Positions 1 to 9,010 of a DNA stretch of 64,000 nucleotides are shown one piece after another. The stretch comes from Bacteroidota bacterium (GTDB taxonomy: Bacteria > Bacteroidota > Bacteroidia > Chitinophagales > Chitinophagaceae): positions 186,001 through 250,000 of the forward strand of contig JAEZGI010000027.1 of assembly GCA_023416995.1 (NCBI GenBank), written 5' to 3'. The notes below the pieces were generated by a model that was not told the DNA's origin, made no database searches, and saw only the letters and a program-made list of their open reading frames with translations. A program made the translations under genes and the position numbers. How positions within the stretch are numbered: the stretch's first letter is position 1; the number at the start of each line of letters is the position of its first letter.

Positions 1-309
1 TCTGCTGCCTTTCTCACCTAATGGAATTGCATAACCAACCTTTCTTTTACTTCTGTTCTGGTATTCCAGTACAAGACCCTGGATCGTATGCAAAAGAATA
101 AAAGCAAAGAGCCCTATCTCAAGGATTCTTATTACTACCATTGAGCCCATGAAATGAGCTGCTTTGTTAAACATCTCGCCTTCATCATTTGCCCAGATAC
201 ACGCATTCAGGCCCACGTGCACTACCAGGAAACTGATCAGGAAAAGACCGGTAGCGCCCATTACGAACTTCTTACCTACGGAAGATGTGAAGAATTCAGA
301 CCATTTCAT
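1..309 (-). CDS. sdhC: Succinate dehydrogenase cytochrome b subunit, 5' part of gene (runs off left edge)
   Basis: The reverse strand opens with ATG at 309 and stays open to base 1, giving 103 residues that begin MKWSEFFTSSVGKKFVMGAT. Two membrane helices are visible, roughly residues 14-36 and 55-82, each with a histidine in a heme-ligand-like setting (VVHVGLN, LLHTIQG). This is the pattern of the cytochrome b558-type membrane anchor of Bacteroidetes succinate:quinone oxidoreductase, which passes electrons from succinate to menaquinone in the inner membrane. The flavoprotein and iron-sulfur subunits would be expected beyond the left edge. A promoter-like element lies about 115 bp upstream. 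The C-terminal half of the protein is not in the window. Confidence 0.9.
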   Translation of the reverse strand, partial: MKWSEFFTSSVGKKFVMGATGLFLISFLVVHVGLNACIWANDEGEMFNKAAHFMGSMVVIRILEIGLFAFILLHTIQGLVLEYQNRSKRKVGYAIPLGEKGSR

Positions 310-424
310 GCTGTAAATTTTTGACTTTCGGTATGCTCATTAAATAGATAAAAATTGTTCAGGGATTTGCAGCAGTCAGCAATCTTAGTTTGGAATCGAG
401 AGTGGTGTGCTGTACAAATTGGTG

Positions 425-455
425 CAAAAATAGCGCAGCAACGCCAACTTATCAA
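425..455 (-). promoter_or_regulatory. Candidate promoter of the sdhC operon
   Basis: On the minus strand a TTG (455-453) is followed after 20 bp by TATTTTTG (432-425), matching the Bacteroidetes pattern TTG / TAnnTTTG. Transcription would start near 419, leaving about 110 nt of 5' untranslated RNA before sdhC. The assignment rests on motif match and position only. Confidence 0.55.
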
Positions 456-564
456 CGACCATCTTACATTTTTTATAACTCTTTTGCCTCAGAACGAATA
501 AGACATCTGCCTGAGAATCATCAAATAGCTAAAATTCCTATCTTAGCCGGCTAAATTCAATGGA

Positions 565-1476
565 ATGAGGAAAGATGAGGACTTCGAAGCCAACCTGGCA
601 GGTGAAGAAGGAAACAATGAAGAGTCAAAAGCAAGTTGGTTCAAAAGAATCAAAAAAGGAATATTAACCAGCACAGCAGAAAAGAAGGAAACACCCGAAG
701 GACTTTGGGCGAAGTGCCCGGAGTGCAATTATATATGCACCGTTACTGAACTTCGCGAGAACCTTTTTGTTTGTCCCAAATGCTCACATCACCATCGTAT
801 CGGAAGTTCAGAATATTTTGAAATACTGTTCGACGATGCTCAATACGAAGTGTTATTTGAAAACATCAGGTCGAAAGATTTTCTCGGATTTACAGATCTT
901 AAAAGCTACCAGAGAAGACTGGAAGAGACCTGGGCCAAAACAGATATCACAGATTCCATCCGCGTAGGTTATGGTATGATACACACCTCACCCATGATGG
1001 TAGCGTGTATGGACTTTGAATTTATCGGCGGTTCGCTCGGCAGTGTGATGGGCGAGAGAATTGCGCGGGCAGTTGACCTCTGTATTGAACGTAAGGCACC
1101 GCTCATGATTATATGTAAATCCGGCGGCGCACGTATGATGGAGAGTGCCTTTTCTTTGATGCAATTGGCGAAGGTTTCAGGAAAGCTCTCACAACTCACA
1201 GACGCCGGTCTTCCCTATATCTCACTACTAACCGACCCGGCATTTGGTGGAATCTCCGCATCTTTCGGTATGCTTGGAGATCTTAATATTGCGGAACCTG
1301 GCGCTCTTATTGGTTTTGCAGGTCCGAGGGTTATCAGGGAAACACTCAAAAGAGATCTTCCTGAAGGATTTCAACGCAGTGAATTCCTTCTGGAACATGG
1401 CTTCCTTGATTTCATCGTGTCCAGGAAAGAATTGAAAGACCGGCTCGGAAACTTGTTGAAACTGTTTAAGAACTAA
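565..1476 (+). CDS. accD: Acetyl-CoA carboxylase carboxyltransferase subunit beta
   Basis: This 303-residue protein is the beta half of the carboxyltransferase that moves the carboxyl group from carboxy-biotin to acetyl-CoA to make malonyl-CoA, the first step of fatty acid synthesis. The N-terminal zinc ribbon is clear, with Cys51, Cys54, Cys70 and Cys73 in two CPxC pairs. The crotonase-like core follows, with GGSLGSVMGE around residue 154 and KSGGARMMES around residue 186. The first 23 residues are an acidic extension ahead of the usual SWFKRIKKG start; no internal ATG allows a shorter protein, so the start at 565 is kept. smpB follows 19 bp later on the same strand. A TATCTTAG near-match to a -7 box lies at 539-546. 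Confidence 0.96.
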   Translation: MRKDEDFEANLAGEEGNNEESKASWFKRIKKGILTSTAEKKETPEGLWAKCPECNYICTVTELRENLFVCPKCSHHHRIGSSEYFEILFDDAQYEVLFENIRSKDFLGFTDLKSYQRRLEETWAKTDITDSIRVGYGMIHTSPMMVACMDFEFIGGSLGSVMGERIARAVDLCIERKAPLMIICKSGGARMMESAFSLMQLAKVSGKLSQLTDAGLPYISLLTDPAFGGISASFGMLGDLNIAEPGALIGFAGPRVIRETLKRDLPEGFQRSEFLLEHGFLDFIVSRKELKDRLGNLLKLFKN

Positions 1477-1495
1477 ACAGGCAATATCAAACATT

Positions 1496-1933
1496 ATGGC
1501 AGAAATTAAGAACAGGTCGGCCTGGCACGATTACTTCATTGAAGATAAATACGTGGCCGGACTCGTGTTGGCAGGAACAGAGGTGAAATCTCTCCGTGAT
1601 GGTAAAGCAAGTTTTAACGATGCTTTCTGTTTTTTTCATAAGAATGAACTTTGGATCAAAAGTCTTCATATAGCAGAGTACGCATTTGGTAATGTCAATA
1701 ACCATATTGCAGTGCGGGAACGCAAACTGCTGCTGAACAAAAAAGAACTGAAAAAACTGGAAGCAAAACTGAAAGACAAGGGCTATACCATTGTGCCATT
1801 AAGGATTTTCTTTAATGAAAAAGGTTTGGCTAAACTTGAGATCGGATTGGGCAGAGGAAAGAAACTATATGATAAACGTGAAACGATCAAACAAAGAGAA
1901 AACGACCGCGAATTAAAACGTGTCTTCAAATAA
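1496..1933 (+). CDS. smpB: SsrA-binding protein SmpB
   Basis: SmpB binds tmRNA and brings it to stalled ribosomes for trans-translation. The 145-residue length is typical. Family landmarks are the N-terminal beta-barrel start with RSAWHDYFIEDKYVAGLVLAGTEVKSLR, the central GYTIVPLRIFFNEKGLAKLEIGLGRGKKLYDKRE segment, and the basic C-terminal tail (residues about 125-145) that becomes helical in the decoding centre. It lies 19 bp after accD and is probably co-transcribed with it. The tmRNA gene is not in this window. An alternative start of the next gene would overlap its 3' end, but I reject that start. Confidence 0.97.
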   Translation: MAEIKNRSAWHDYFIEDKYVAGLVLAGTEVKSLRDGKASFNDAFCFFHKNELWIKSLHIAEYAFGNVNNHIAVRERKLLLNKKELKKLEAKLKDKGYTIVPLRIFFNEKGLAKLEIGLGRGKKLYDKRETIKQRENDRELKRVFK

Positions 1934-1976
1934 CCCCGGTGCCCGGCGGATAAATTTTTCTCCTATCTTCACAGCT

Positions 1977-2981
1977 ATGGTCAGATTATTGTTTTCAGTG
2001 CTGATTCTGATTTGCGCGCAGCAAGGATTTACACAGTCTGTATCGGGCTCATGGTACGGCAAGGCCGATGTAAATAAAGCCGGTGTAAATAACAACTATC
2101 TCACAGAATTAGTCATTACTCAAAAAGGCGATGAAGTCACCGGCATATTTGGATATTATTTTAAAGACAGCTACCAGAGTTTTTATGTAAGAGGAACTTA
2201 TGATAAGAAAACCCGGCAGGTTGTTATTAAAAATCTGCCTGTAATTTTTTATGGTTCCACGTCAGCACGTGACGGAATTGAGTGCCCGATGAGTTTCCAG
2301 GGTACTCTCCTGGTTTCAAAGGTTGAAAATTCGCTCAAGGGAAGTTTTCAGAGTATAGACAAATACAAATACACCTGCCCTGAGATCCGTGTAGATATGG
2401 CGCTTGATATAGCTGCCCCGGAAGACAGCATTCTTAAAAACACCACGGCTGGTAAAAAATTCTGGACACCACAGGTAGAGGATTTTGTAGTGACCAGCGC
2501 GGTAACTAACAAACCGGTAACCCTACCGGGCGATGTTAGCGTCGCAGTAACTGATGCAGCTGCTGGCGCAGCCCCGGCTCTAATTGATTCCGCAGCTGAA
2601 AAAGCGCTCATCAAAAAATTTGAAAGCAGGAAAAACATATACAGTAAGGATCTTGAAATCGAAGGAGATTCGATACGTGTAAGTTTCTATGACAATGGTG
2701 ATATCGATGGTGATAGTATCAGTGTATTTCTTAACAACACCCCGGTGCTTGCAAAACACTTTATCAATGATCGCGCATTAAACATATTTCTTGCGTTAGA
2801 CAGCACAAGAGAGATCAATGAACTGGGAATGTTTGCAGACAACCTGGGTAAAATACCACCAAATACTGCGTTAATGGTCATTACAGATGGTATTAACCGT
2901 TATGAAGTTTATATGAGTGCGAGTCTTACCCAGAATTCCACTGTCAGGCTTAAACGAAAAAAGAAAGCTACCGCACAGTAA
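1977..2981 (+). CDS. Secreted protein of unknown function
   Basis: The 334-residue protein starts with a signal peptide (VRLLFSVLILICAQQGFTQS, likely cut after residue 18-20). I chose ATG 1977 because it places this signal at the N-terminus, whereas the in-frame start at 1920 adds 19 unlikely residues and overlaps smpB. The N-terminal half (SVSGSWYGKADVN to about residue 150) looks like a beta-rich domain; the C-terminal half, after an Ala/Val-rich linker near residue 195-205, has IRVSFYDNGDIDGDSISVFLN, a segment I associate with secreted Bacteroidetes proteins. No catalytic motif is recognisable. A TATCTTCA sequence at 1964-1971 resembles a weak -7 box. It ends in a hairpin shared with convergent parC. 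Confidence 0.8.
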   Translation: MVRLLFSVLILICAQQGFTQSVSGSWYGKADVNKAGVNNNYLTELVITQKGDEVTGIFGYYFKDSYQSFYVRGTYDKKTRQVVIKNLPVIFYGSTSARDGIECPMSFQGTLLVSKVENSLKGSFQSIDKYKYTCPEIRVDMALDIAAPEDSILKNTTAGKKFWTPQVEDFVVTSAVTNKPVTLPGDVSVAVTDAAAGAAPALIDSAAEKALIKKFESRKNIYSKDLEIEGDSIRVSFYDNGDIDGDSISVFLNNTPVLAKHFINDRALNIFLALDSTREINELGMFADNLGKIPPNTALMVITDGINRYEVYMSASLTQNSTVRLKRKKKATAQ

Positions 2982-3000
2982 TTACTTACTGTACGGTAGC
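2967..3000. terminator. Bidirectional terminator between the secreted-protein gene and parC
   Basis: Two 15-nt arms (2967-2981 and 2986-3000) are complementary except at one position, with a 4-nt loop (TTAC). The left arm contains the stop codon of the plus-strand gene. T-rich sequence follows on the plus strand and an A-rich run precedes the hairpin, giving a U-tract for minus-strand transcripts of parC. Confidence 0.75.
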
Positions 3001-3012
3001 CCTTATTTAAAA

Positions 3013-5523
3013 TCAGAAAAGTTCAGCCTGATTTGTTTTTTCCTCTTTATGCACCCACTCTATCTCTGTGCTTTTGGTATAATCGGCAAGCTTATTACCA
3101 ATTGCTTTCCAGCCCATGGTTTCAACATAATCTGTGATCTTGATCTTGTGCGATTTTGCCTGCGCGCCGCGGCCTGATTTGATCAGTGCCACAGGTGCAG
3201 GATGAGTGGTCACCGCCTCTACATAATTTCCTTCACCCTCTTTAATAAAAAAGAACTTGTTATTCAAAGTAGTCGTTTCAATCTTGAAACGCTTTACATT
3301 GAACTGCATCTTTTCATTGTCGAGATAAATTGCTGTAACAAGTTTGTCCGGGTTGAACTTCTCAATAACGATGATGTTTTCCGAATCAAATCGTTGTGTC
3401 AATTCGGTATCAGTAATTTCATAATGACCATCATGGTAAAACACAAGGATCTTTTCATCACCGTCAAAACTGCCCAGGAACGTACCTTTCTCTTCCGTGT
3501 TTAAACGTCCAAACTGATCATCAAACCAGATTTTACGTGCACTCAGCGTAGAACGCCCTGCCTCTTTAAGACGCACCGACTTGATCGGGTATTTAGTGAC
3601 CTGGTTGCCGATGCTTCCTCTTGATTTGATTTCAAGTGTTTCGAAATAAAACTCAAGTTCCTTGATCCTGGCTGTTGAATTAGGGCTCAAAAGTATTTTA
3701 ACCAGTTCAGCTTCGCCGTTTGGATTAGCAGAGAAATAATGCACCCGGCTTTTCTCTTCGCCTTTGGTAAGATCGTATTCCTTGTCGCGGGTAACGCCGG
3801 TTACATTGAAACGTTTTGCATAGCTGATGCCAGACTTTCCGTCAACATAGATCATATTGTAGGTTAATCGTTCATCATTCTTTCTGAACACAGCCACATG
3901 AATGATGTCTTTACCTATAAAAGTTTTGTCAGCCACCTTAACGATCTTCATCTTTCCTGCCTTGGTAAAGGCGATGATGTCGTCAAGATCAGAGCAGTCG
4001 GCAACAAACTCATCTTTTTTAAGGCTTGAACCGATGAAACCGTCTGCACGGTTTACGTACAACTTAACGTTGGCGATCGCTACCTGTTTGGCTTCAATGT
4101 TATCAAATAATTTCACTTCTGTTTTACGCTCACGACCCTTGCCATACTTTTTAAGAAGGCCTTCATAGTAGCCGATTGCAAACTCAGTAAGATTGTTCAG
4201 ATCATATTTAACCTGCTTGATATCTGCATCGAGTGCTTTTATCTGCGCGTTTAGCTCATCGATATCAAGCCGGTATATTCTTCGTACAGGCTTCTCCGTT
4301 AGCTTCATGATATCTTCCCGGGCAATATCCTTCCGCAATTGTTTGCGGAATGGTTTGAAGGCATCTGCGATGGCCTCAATCACTTTCTCCCAGGTGGCAT
4401 GTTTCTTTTCAAGTTCTTTATAGATCTTTTCTTCGAAGAAGATTTTTTCGAGTGAAGTATAGTGCCATTTCTCCTGCAATTCGCTGAGTCGAATTTCAAG
4501 CTCTCTTTTAAGCAGCTCTTTTGTTTTCTCGACCGATAAACGCAACAGATCGGAAGCGCCGAGGAAAACGGGTTTGCGATCTACGATCACGCAAGCGTTC
4601 GGCGAAATACTGACCTCGCAATCAGTAAATGCATATAATGCATCAATCGTGATGTCTGGTGAAATACCAGGAGCCAGATCAATCTGAACCTCTACTTCAG
4701 CGGCAGTATTATCGGTTACTTTTTTGATTTTTATTTTTCCCTGGTCGTTTGCCTTGATGATCGAATCGATTAACTGGGTTGTTGTGGTACCATAAGGTAC
4801 ATCTTTGATCAGTAATGTTTTTTTGTCAAACTCTTCGATATGCACCCTTACGCGCACTTTACCACCACGTTTGCCGTCATTATAATTGGTGGCATCGATC
4901 ATTCCTTTGGTGAGAAAATCAGGGATCAGTTCAAACTTTCTTCCTTTGAGATGTTTAATGGCCGCCTCAATGATCTCAACGAAATTATGCGGTAGAATTT
5001 TGGTTGCCAGTCCCACCGCGATCCCTTCGGCACCATGAGCAAGCAACAGCGGAAACTTCATCGGCAATGTTACCGGCTCGTTTTTACGGCCATCATAACT
5101 TACTGCCCAGTCGGTGGTTTTGGCGTTGAATGCAACATCAAGGGCAAACTTTGAAAGTCTTGCCTCAATATAACGTGCCGCCGCGGCTTCATCACCGGTT
5201 CTTACATCACCCCAGTTACCCTGTGTGTCGATCAACAGATCCTTCTGACCCATGTTAACGAGCGCGTCGCCGATACTTGCATCACCATGCGGATGATATT
5301 GCATACTCTGGCCGATGATATTCGCTACCTTGTTGAAGCGACCATCATCCATCTCCTTCATTGCATGTAAGATTCGGCGTTGAACAGGTTTTAAACCATC
5401 TTCAATCGCAGGGACGGCTCTTTCCAGTATAACATAAGAGGCGTAGTCAAGGAACCATGTTTTATATTGACCAGACACACCTCCATCACTCAGATCAAAC
5501 TCTACTTTCTTAGATTTAGACAT
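3013..5523 (-). CDS. parC: DNA topoisomerase IV subunit A
   Basis: This 836-residue type IIA topoisomerase subunit cuts and rejoins DNA to unlink daughter chromosomes. The winged-helix domain carries the catalytic tyrosine at residue 118 (AARYIEARL), preceded by the quinolone-pocket segment HPHGDASIGDALVNMG (about residues 77-92). A long coiled tower region and a C-terminal beta-pinwheel domain follow. The pairing with a parE-type gene 0.9 kb upstream on the same strand, rather than with gyrB, supports topoisomerase IV over gyrase. The gene order on the minus strand is parE, a DUF1835 gene, parC, with gaps of about 20-26 bp, so they form one operon. The C-terminal tail is lysine-rich and ends QAELF. 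Confidence 0.94.
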   Translation of the reverse strand: MSKSKKVEFDLSDGGVSGQYKTWFLDYASYVILERAVPAIEDGLKPVQRRILHAMKEMDDGRFNKVANIIGQSMQYHPHGDASIGDALVNMGQKDLLIDTQGNWGDVRTGDEAAAARYIEARLSKFALDVAFNAKTTDWAVSYDGRKNEPVTLPMKFPLLLAHGAEGIAVGLATKILPHNFVEIIEAAIKHLKGRKFELIPDFLTKGMIDATNYNDGKRGGKVRVRVHIEEFDKKTLLIKDVPYGTTTTQLIDSIIKANDQGKIKIKKVTDNTAAEVEVQIDLAPGISPDITIDALYAFTDCEVSISPNACVIVDRKPVFLGASDLLRLSVEKTKELLKRELEIRLSELQEKWHYTSLEKIFFEEKIYKELEKKHATWEKVIEAIADAFKPFRKQLRKDIAREDIMKLTEKPVRRIYRLDIDELNAQIKALDADIKQVKYDLNNLTEFAIGYYEGLLKKYGKGRERKTEVKLFDNIEAKQVAIANVKLYVNRADGFIGSSLKKDEFVADCSDLDDIIAFTKAGKMKIVKVADKTFIGKDIIHVAVFRKNDERLTYNMIYVDGKSGISYAKRFNVTGVTRDKEYDLTKGEEKSRVHYFSANPNGEAELVKILLSPNSTARIKELEFYFETLEIKSRGSIGNQVTKYPIKSVRLKEAGRSTLSARKIWFDDQFGRLNTEEKGTFLGSFDGDEKILVFYHDGHYEITDTELTQRFDSENIIVIEKFNPDKLVTAIYLDNEKMQFNVKRFKIETTTLNNKFFFIKEGEGNYVEAVTTHPAPVALIKSGRGAQAKSHKIKITDYVETMGWKAIGNKLADYTKSTEIEWVHKEEKTNQAELF

Positions 5524-5549
5524 AGATTATTGCATGATATTTTCAGCTC

Positions 5550-6377
5550 TCAGCCTTCAGCAGGTACTTCAGCTTTGATTTTAACTTCGAAGTCTTTCAT
5601 ATTTTTTAACTCACCCTGTACATTAATGGTGCCATCACTTGCAAGCGTTTTCAAACGCCACAACAGGTATGCATCACCGGTAGTATTTTTTCCTTTGCTC
5701 AGCATAGCGTTAATCACACGGTTGGCCTTCTGCCACTCATTTGTTACAAAAGACAGCAATTCCTTATCATAAAAAGAATATTCAGCCTGGGATAGCTTTT
5801 TGCCGCCTTCCAGCAAACGTACACCAAGACCCGCACTACAAAGTTTTGCCCATTCATCAGGATCCACTTCAAATTCACTGAGGGTTATTGGTCGCGCAAG
5901 TTTTTTTGCTTTAAGAAACTCTTTTGGGGGAATAACATGCAGCCACTGAGGGTAAAAGATCAATCCCTTCTCATTTATAAAAGGAAGGTTATTGAGATAT
6001 AGAATGAAAACCCTTCCCTGGTAACTTCTCATATGCTCAAGCAGCCAGTAATAACCACTGACGTCATGTTTATTCTGAGCGGCCCAGATCCAGACTTTTT
6101 CTTCAGGGTTCTCGTCCAGGCGCCGGGTTAGTTCCTGGACGGTACGTTGATCGTTTACTATATCTTTTTCAAGATTTGCCTCCAGGTCAGTTCCCGCAAG
6201 CACTTCGCGCCACCATTGTTTCCTTGTTTCTATACCTTGTTCAGTATAAATATCCAGCAATGGCCCAACAGCGTAATCGTCTTTTATTTCTATGATATCA
6301 CCCTGCATTGTTTCATCAAGCTCAACAGCTTTTTGAAGAACTGCTACATCAGCGGTATTAAAAACTATGTGTATCAT
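5550..6377 (-). CDS. DUF1835/DUF3658 domain protein between parE and parC
   Basis: The 275-residue protein starts MIHIVFNTADVAVLQKAVEL, which matches the N-terminal DUF1835 pattern, with a DUF3658-like C-terminal half (about residue 170 onward, ALLSFVTNEWQ-like segment). I chose ATG 6377; the longer in-frame start at 6434 would overlap the end of parE by about 38 bp and adds unlikely residues. The family has no established biochemical function that I know of. There is no signal peptide or membrane segment, so it should be cytosolic. Its place inside the topoisomerase IV operon, 19 bp after parE and 26 bp before parC, implies co-expression with both subunits, but a role in topology is only a guess. 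Confidence 0.85.
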   Translation of the reverse strand: MIHIVFNTADVAVLQKAVELDETMQGDIIEIKDDYAVGPLLDIYTEQGIETRKQWWREVLAGTDLEANLEKDIVNDQRTVQELTRRLDENPEEKVWIWAAQNKHDVSGYYWLLEHMRSYQGRVFILYLNNLPFINEKGLIFYPQWLHVIPPKEFLKAKKLARPITLSEFEVDPDEWAKLCSAGLGVRLLEGGKKLSQAEYSFYDKELLSFVTNEWQKANRVINAMLSKGKNTTGDAYLLWRLKTLASDGTINVQGELKNMKDFEVKIKAEVPAEG

Positions 6378-6396
6378 AATAAGTTTTGAGTTGAAA

Positions 6397-8298
6397 TTAT
6401 GCGGCGGCTGTCGGTTTCTCTTCAGCCAGGTCAAGCTCTACCTTCAGGTTATGGATAATGAATTCCTGCCGCTCCATTGTGTTTTTACCCATGTAATATT
6501 CCAGCACCTGTTGTATATGGGTTTCAGGCATAATCATTACCGGTTGAAGCCTGATATCGGGACCGATAAAACGGGCAAATTCATTAGGCGATATTTCACC
6601 CAAACCTTTGAAACGCGTTATTTCCGGTTTGCTGCCCAGTTTGCGAACAGCAGCCTGTTTTTCGGTTTCATCATAACAATAGATCGTTTCCTGTTTGTTG
6701 CGTACGCGGAACAACGGGGTCTCGAGAATGTAAACGTGACCGTTTTTGACAAGGTCAGGAAAAAACTGGAGGAAGAAGGTCATCAGCAATAACCGGATAT
6801 GCATACCGTCTACATCGGCGTCTGTTGCTATCACAATATTATTATAACGCAGGCCTTCGTAGCCTTCCTCGATATTCAATGCATGTTGTAACAGGTTGAA
6901 TTCTTCGTTTTCATAAACCACCTTTTTGGTAAGACCAAAACAATTAAGGGGTTTACCACGCAGGCTAAATACTGCCTGGGTTTCAACATCACGTGCTTTC
7001 GTAATTGAACCACTGGCAGAGTCACCCTCCGTTATGAAAATGGTGCTTTCCTTTTGCTTTTCAATTATTGAGTCCTTGTCTTTGCCTGTAGGTTCATCAT
7101 TATAATGATACCGGCAATCTCTTAATTTACGATTGTGGAGATTCGCTTTTTTTGCGCGTTCGTTTGCAAGTTTTTTGATACCTGCAAGATCCTTCCGTTC
7201 TCTTTCACTTTGCTCAATACGCTTCTTCATTTGCTCTGCTACCTGTGGATTACGGTGCAGGTAATTGTTCAGCTCACGTGAAAGAAAATCATTGACAAAG
7301 TTCTTCATGGTCGGTCCACCATCGTATACAATCTGTGAACCCAGTTTGGTCTTGGTCTGGCTTTCGAATACCGGTTCCTGTACCCGTACCGAAATGGCGG
7401 CACAAATACTGGCCCGAATGTCAGAGGCATCATAATCCTTTTTATAAAAGTCGCGGACCGTTTTTACAAATGCTTCGCGGAATGCTACAAGATGTGTTCC
7501 GCCCTGGGTGGTATACTGCCCGTTCACAAACGAATAATACTCTTCACCATATTGGTTTTCATGCGTGATGGCTACTTCGATGTCAGTGCCTTTGAGATGT
7601 ATTACCGGGTACCTCAGTTCATCGGCATTGGTTTTACGCAACAGCAGGTCAAGCAATCCGTTTTTGCTGACATATTTTTTACCATTGAAGTTGATGACCA
7701 AACCTGCATTCAGGAAACAATAGTTCCAGAGTTGGGCATCGATATAATCATTTATATAATGGAAGTTTTTAAAGACCGTTTCATCCGGAATGAATACTAC
7801 CTCGGTTCCATTATCTTCCGTTGATTTTATCTCTTTGTGTTCTTTAACAAGTACGCCTCTTTCAAATTCAGCGGTTTTTTGTTTTCCATCCCGGACCGCT
7901 GTTACCTTGAAGTATTTACTGAGCGCGTTTACTGCCTTGGTACCTACCCCGTTCAAACCAACACTTTTCTGGAAAGCTTTGCTGTCATATTTTGCCCCGG
8001 TGTTGATCTTACTGACCACATCTACCAGTTTGCCCAGCGGAATACCGCGGCCATAATCACGAACCGTTACCGTTTTCTGATCGATACTGATATCGACATT
8101 TTTACCATATCCCATGGTATGTTCGTCAATACAATTGTCAATAACCTCCTTCAACAACACGTAAATGCCATCGTCAGCACTTGTACCATCGCCTAATTTC
8201 CCGATGTACATACCAGGACGCAGCCGGATGTGTTCGCGCCAATCCAGACTTCGGATCGACTCTTCATTATACTCTGAAATATTCTTATTCTCTGCCAT
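6397..8298 (-). CDS. parE: DNA topoisomerase IV subunit B
   Basis: This 633-residue subunit supplies the GHKL ATPase that drives topoisomerase IV. The ATP-binding motifs are visible near the N-terminus (RLRPGMYIG, then EVIDNCIDEH and VRDYGRGIPLG), followed by GLNGVGTKAVNALS, the transducer domain, and a TOPRIM domain with TEGDSASG (around residue 455) and DADVDGMHIRLLL. I chose ATG 8298 (MAENKNISEYNEES); the longer start at 8379 adds 27 residues rich in hydrophobics not expected here. The distal genes of its operon are a DUF1835 protein and parC. A -7-like TATATTTG lies 60 bp upstream. Confidence 0.95.
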   Translation of the reverse strand: MAENKNISEYNEESIRSLDWREHIRLRPGMYIGKLGDGTSADDGIYVLLKEVIDNCIDEHTMGYGKNVDISIDQKTVTVRDYGRGIPLGKLVDVVSKINTGAKYDSKAFQKSVGLNGVGTKAVNALSKYFKVTAVRDGKQKTAEFERGVLVKEHKEIKSTEDNGTEVVFIPDETVFKNFHYINDYIDAQLWNYCFLNAGLVINFNGKKYVSKNGLLDLLLRKTNADELRYPVIHLKGTDIEVAITHENQYGEEYYSFVNGQYTTQGGTHLVAFREAFVKTVRDFYKKDYDASDIRASICAAISVRVQEPVFESQTKTKLGSQIVYDGGPTMKNFVNDFLSRELNNYLHRNPQVAEQMKKRIEQSERERKDLAGIKKLANERAKKANLHNRKLRDCRYHYNDEPTGKDKDSIIEKQKESTIFITEGDSASGSITKARDVETQAVFSLRGKPLNCFGLTKKVVYENEEFNLLQHALNIEEGYEGLRYNNIVIATDADVDGMHIRLLLMTFFLQFFPDLVKNGHVYILETPLFRVRNKQETIYCYDETEKQAAVRKLGSKPEITRFKGLGEISPNEFARFIGPDIRLQPVMIMPETHIQQVLEYYMGKNTMERQEFIIHNLKVELDLAEEKPTAAA

Positions 8299-8357
8299 AT
8301 TTGATTCCTTATTTGTTGCCGGATTATCCACCAACAGGGGATTTTCGACAAACCCGG

Positions 8358-8365
8358 CAAATATA
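8358..8365 (-). promoter_or_regulatory. Candidate -7 box upstream of parE
   Basis: TATATTTG reads on the minus strand at 8365-8358, 59 bp before the chosen parE start. I find no TTG at the expected distance. A CCCGG/CCGGG inverted repeat flanks the box closely. It lies inside the longer in-frame parE extension, which supports the shorter start at 8298. Confidence 0.4.
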
Positions 8366-8541
8366 ATCAAACCGGGCAAATGGATGGATTTTCAAACTAA
8401 TAATTTCATTTTCAGTCTGTTAAGTTTGCTGTGCATCAATTTCCACATCGATTTTAAGCCGCCGGATAGTTATCAGCCGATTAGGGTATGGCATATCGAT
8501 TGATCCGATAACAAAAATGATACATCCTAAAACGAAATTTT

Positions 8542-8862
8542 ATGCTGAAAAATAAGATCGCGATCGGCGCAGTTGCCGGCGTGCTGGCCTCAGGACTTTT
8601 TGCATTTAACATACTGACCTCAGGGTCCATCAAAGGAACCATAATGCCTGTAGACGCGGGCAGTCGCGCCTGGGCACTGTCGCCTACCGATACTTTCAGG
8701 GCAACCATTACCCAGGGAGCTTACGAGATTCCTGACGTTAAACCTGGTGCATACCGGATAATTATAGAGGGCAAACCACCTTTTAAGAACGCGGCTAAAG
8801 ATTCTGTGAGAGTGCTTGACGGGCAGGCTACTGAGGTTGGAGAGATTCGTCTTGAACAGTAA
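8542..8862 (+). CDS. Small exported protein with a carboxypeptidase-regulatory-like domain
   Basis: The 106-residue product has an N-terminal hydrophobic signal or anchor (KIAIGAVAGVLASGLFAFNIL) followed by one small beta-sandwich of the carboxypeptidase regulatory-like type: SGSIKGTIMPVDAG, then GAYEIPDVKPGAYRIIIEGKPPFKNA, then VLDGQATEVGEIRLEQ. Such domains occur at the N-terminus of TonB receptors and as stand-alone exported proteins in Bacteroidota; ligand and role of the stand-alone form are unclear to me. The gene is monocistronic, divergent from parE, and followed by a large imperfect hairpin at 8930-9000. Confidence 0.75.
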   Translation: MLKNKIAIGAVAGVLASGLFAFNILTSGSIKGTIMPVDAGSRAWALSPTDTFRATITQGAYEIPDVKPGAYRIIIEGKPPFKNAAKDSVRVLDGQATEVGEIRLEQ

Positions 8863-8929
8863 TGCGAGGTAACTTATTGAAACACGCACAATTTCGGCGT
8901 GGTTTAAGGAAGTCACCTGATATACAAAA

Positions 8930-9000
8930 AAAACCTTAAGCAACAATAGTGGGTTTAACGATTTAATATTCTTTAAGCCCCTGTTGTTGCCGAAGGTTTT
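8930..9000. repeat. Large imperfect inverted repeat, possible terminator
   Basis: Arms 8930-8958 and 8972-9000 match at 23 of 29 positions as inverted repeats around a 13-nt AT-rich loop. The outer 8 bp (AAAACCTT/AAGGTTTT) and the next GCAACAA/TTGTTGC block are perfect. The right arm runs into TTTTCTTAATTTT, so the plus-strand RNA could terminate transcription of the 106-residue protein gene. A -7-like box starts 3 bp after it, so the repeat also covers the upstream part of the next gene's candidate promoter. Confidence 0.7.
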
Positions 9001-9002
9001 CT

Positions 9003-9010
9003 TAATTTTG
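9003..9010 (+). promoter_or_regulatory. Candidate -7 box for the 88-residue acidic protein gene
   Basis: TAATTTTG matches TAnnTTTG and sits directly after the inverted repeat 8930-9000. A CTG 19 bp upstream is a poor -33 match. Transcription starting near 9016 would give a 5' untranslated region of about 110 nt, in which I see no further structure. Confidence 0.4.
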
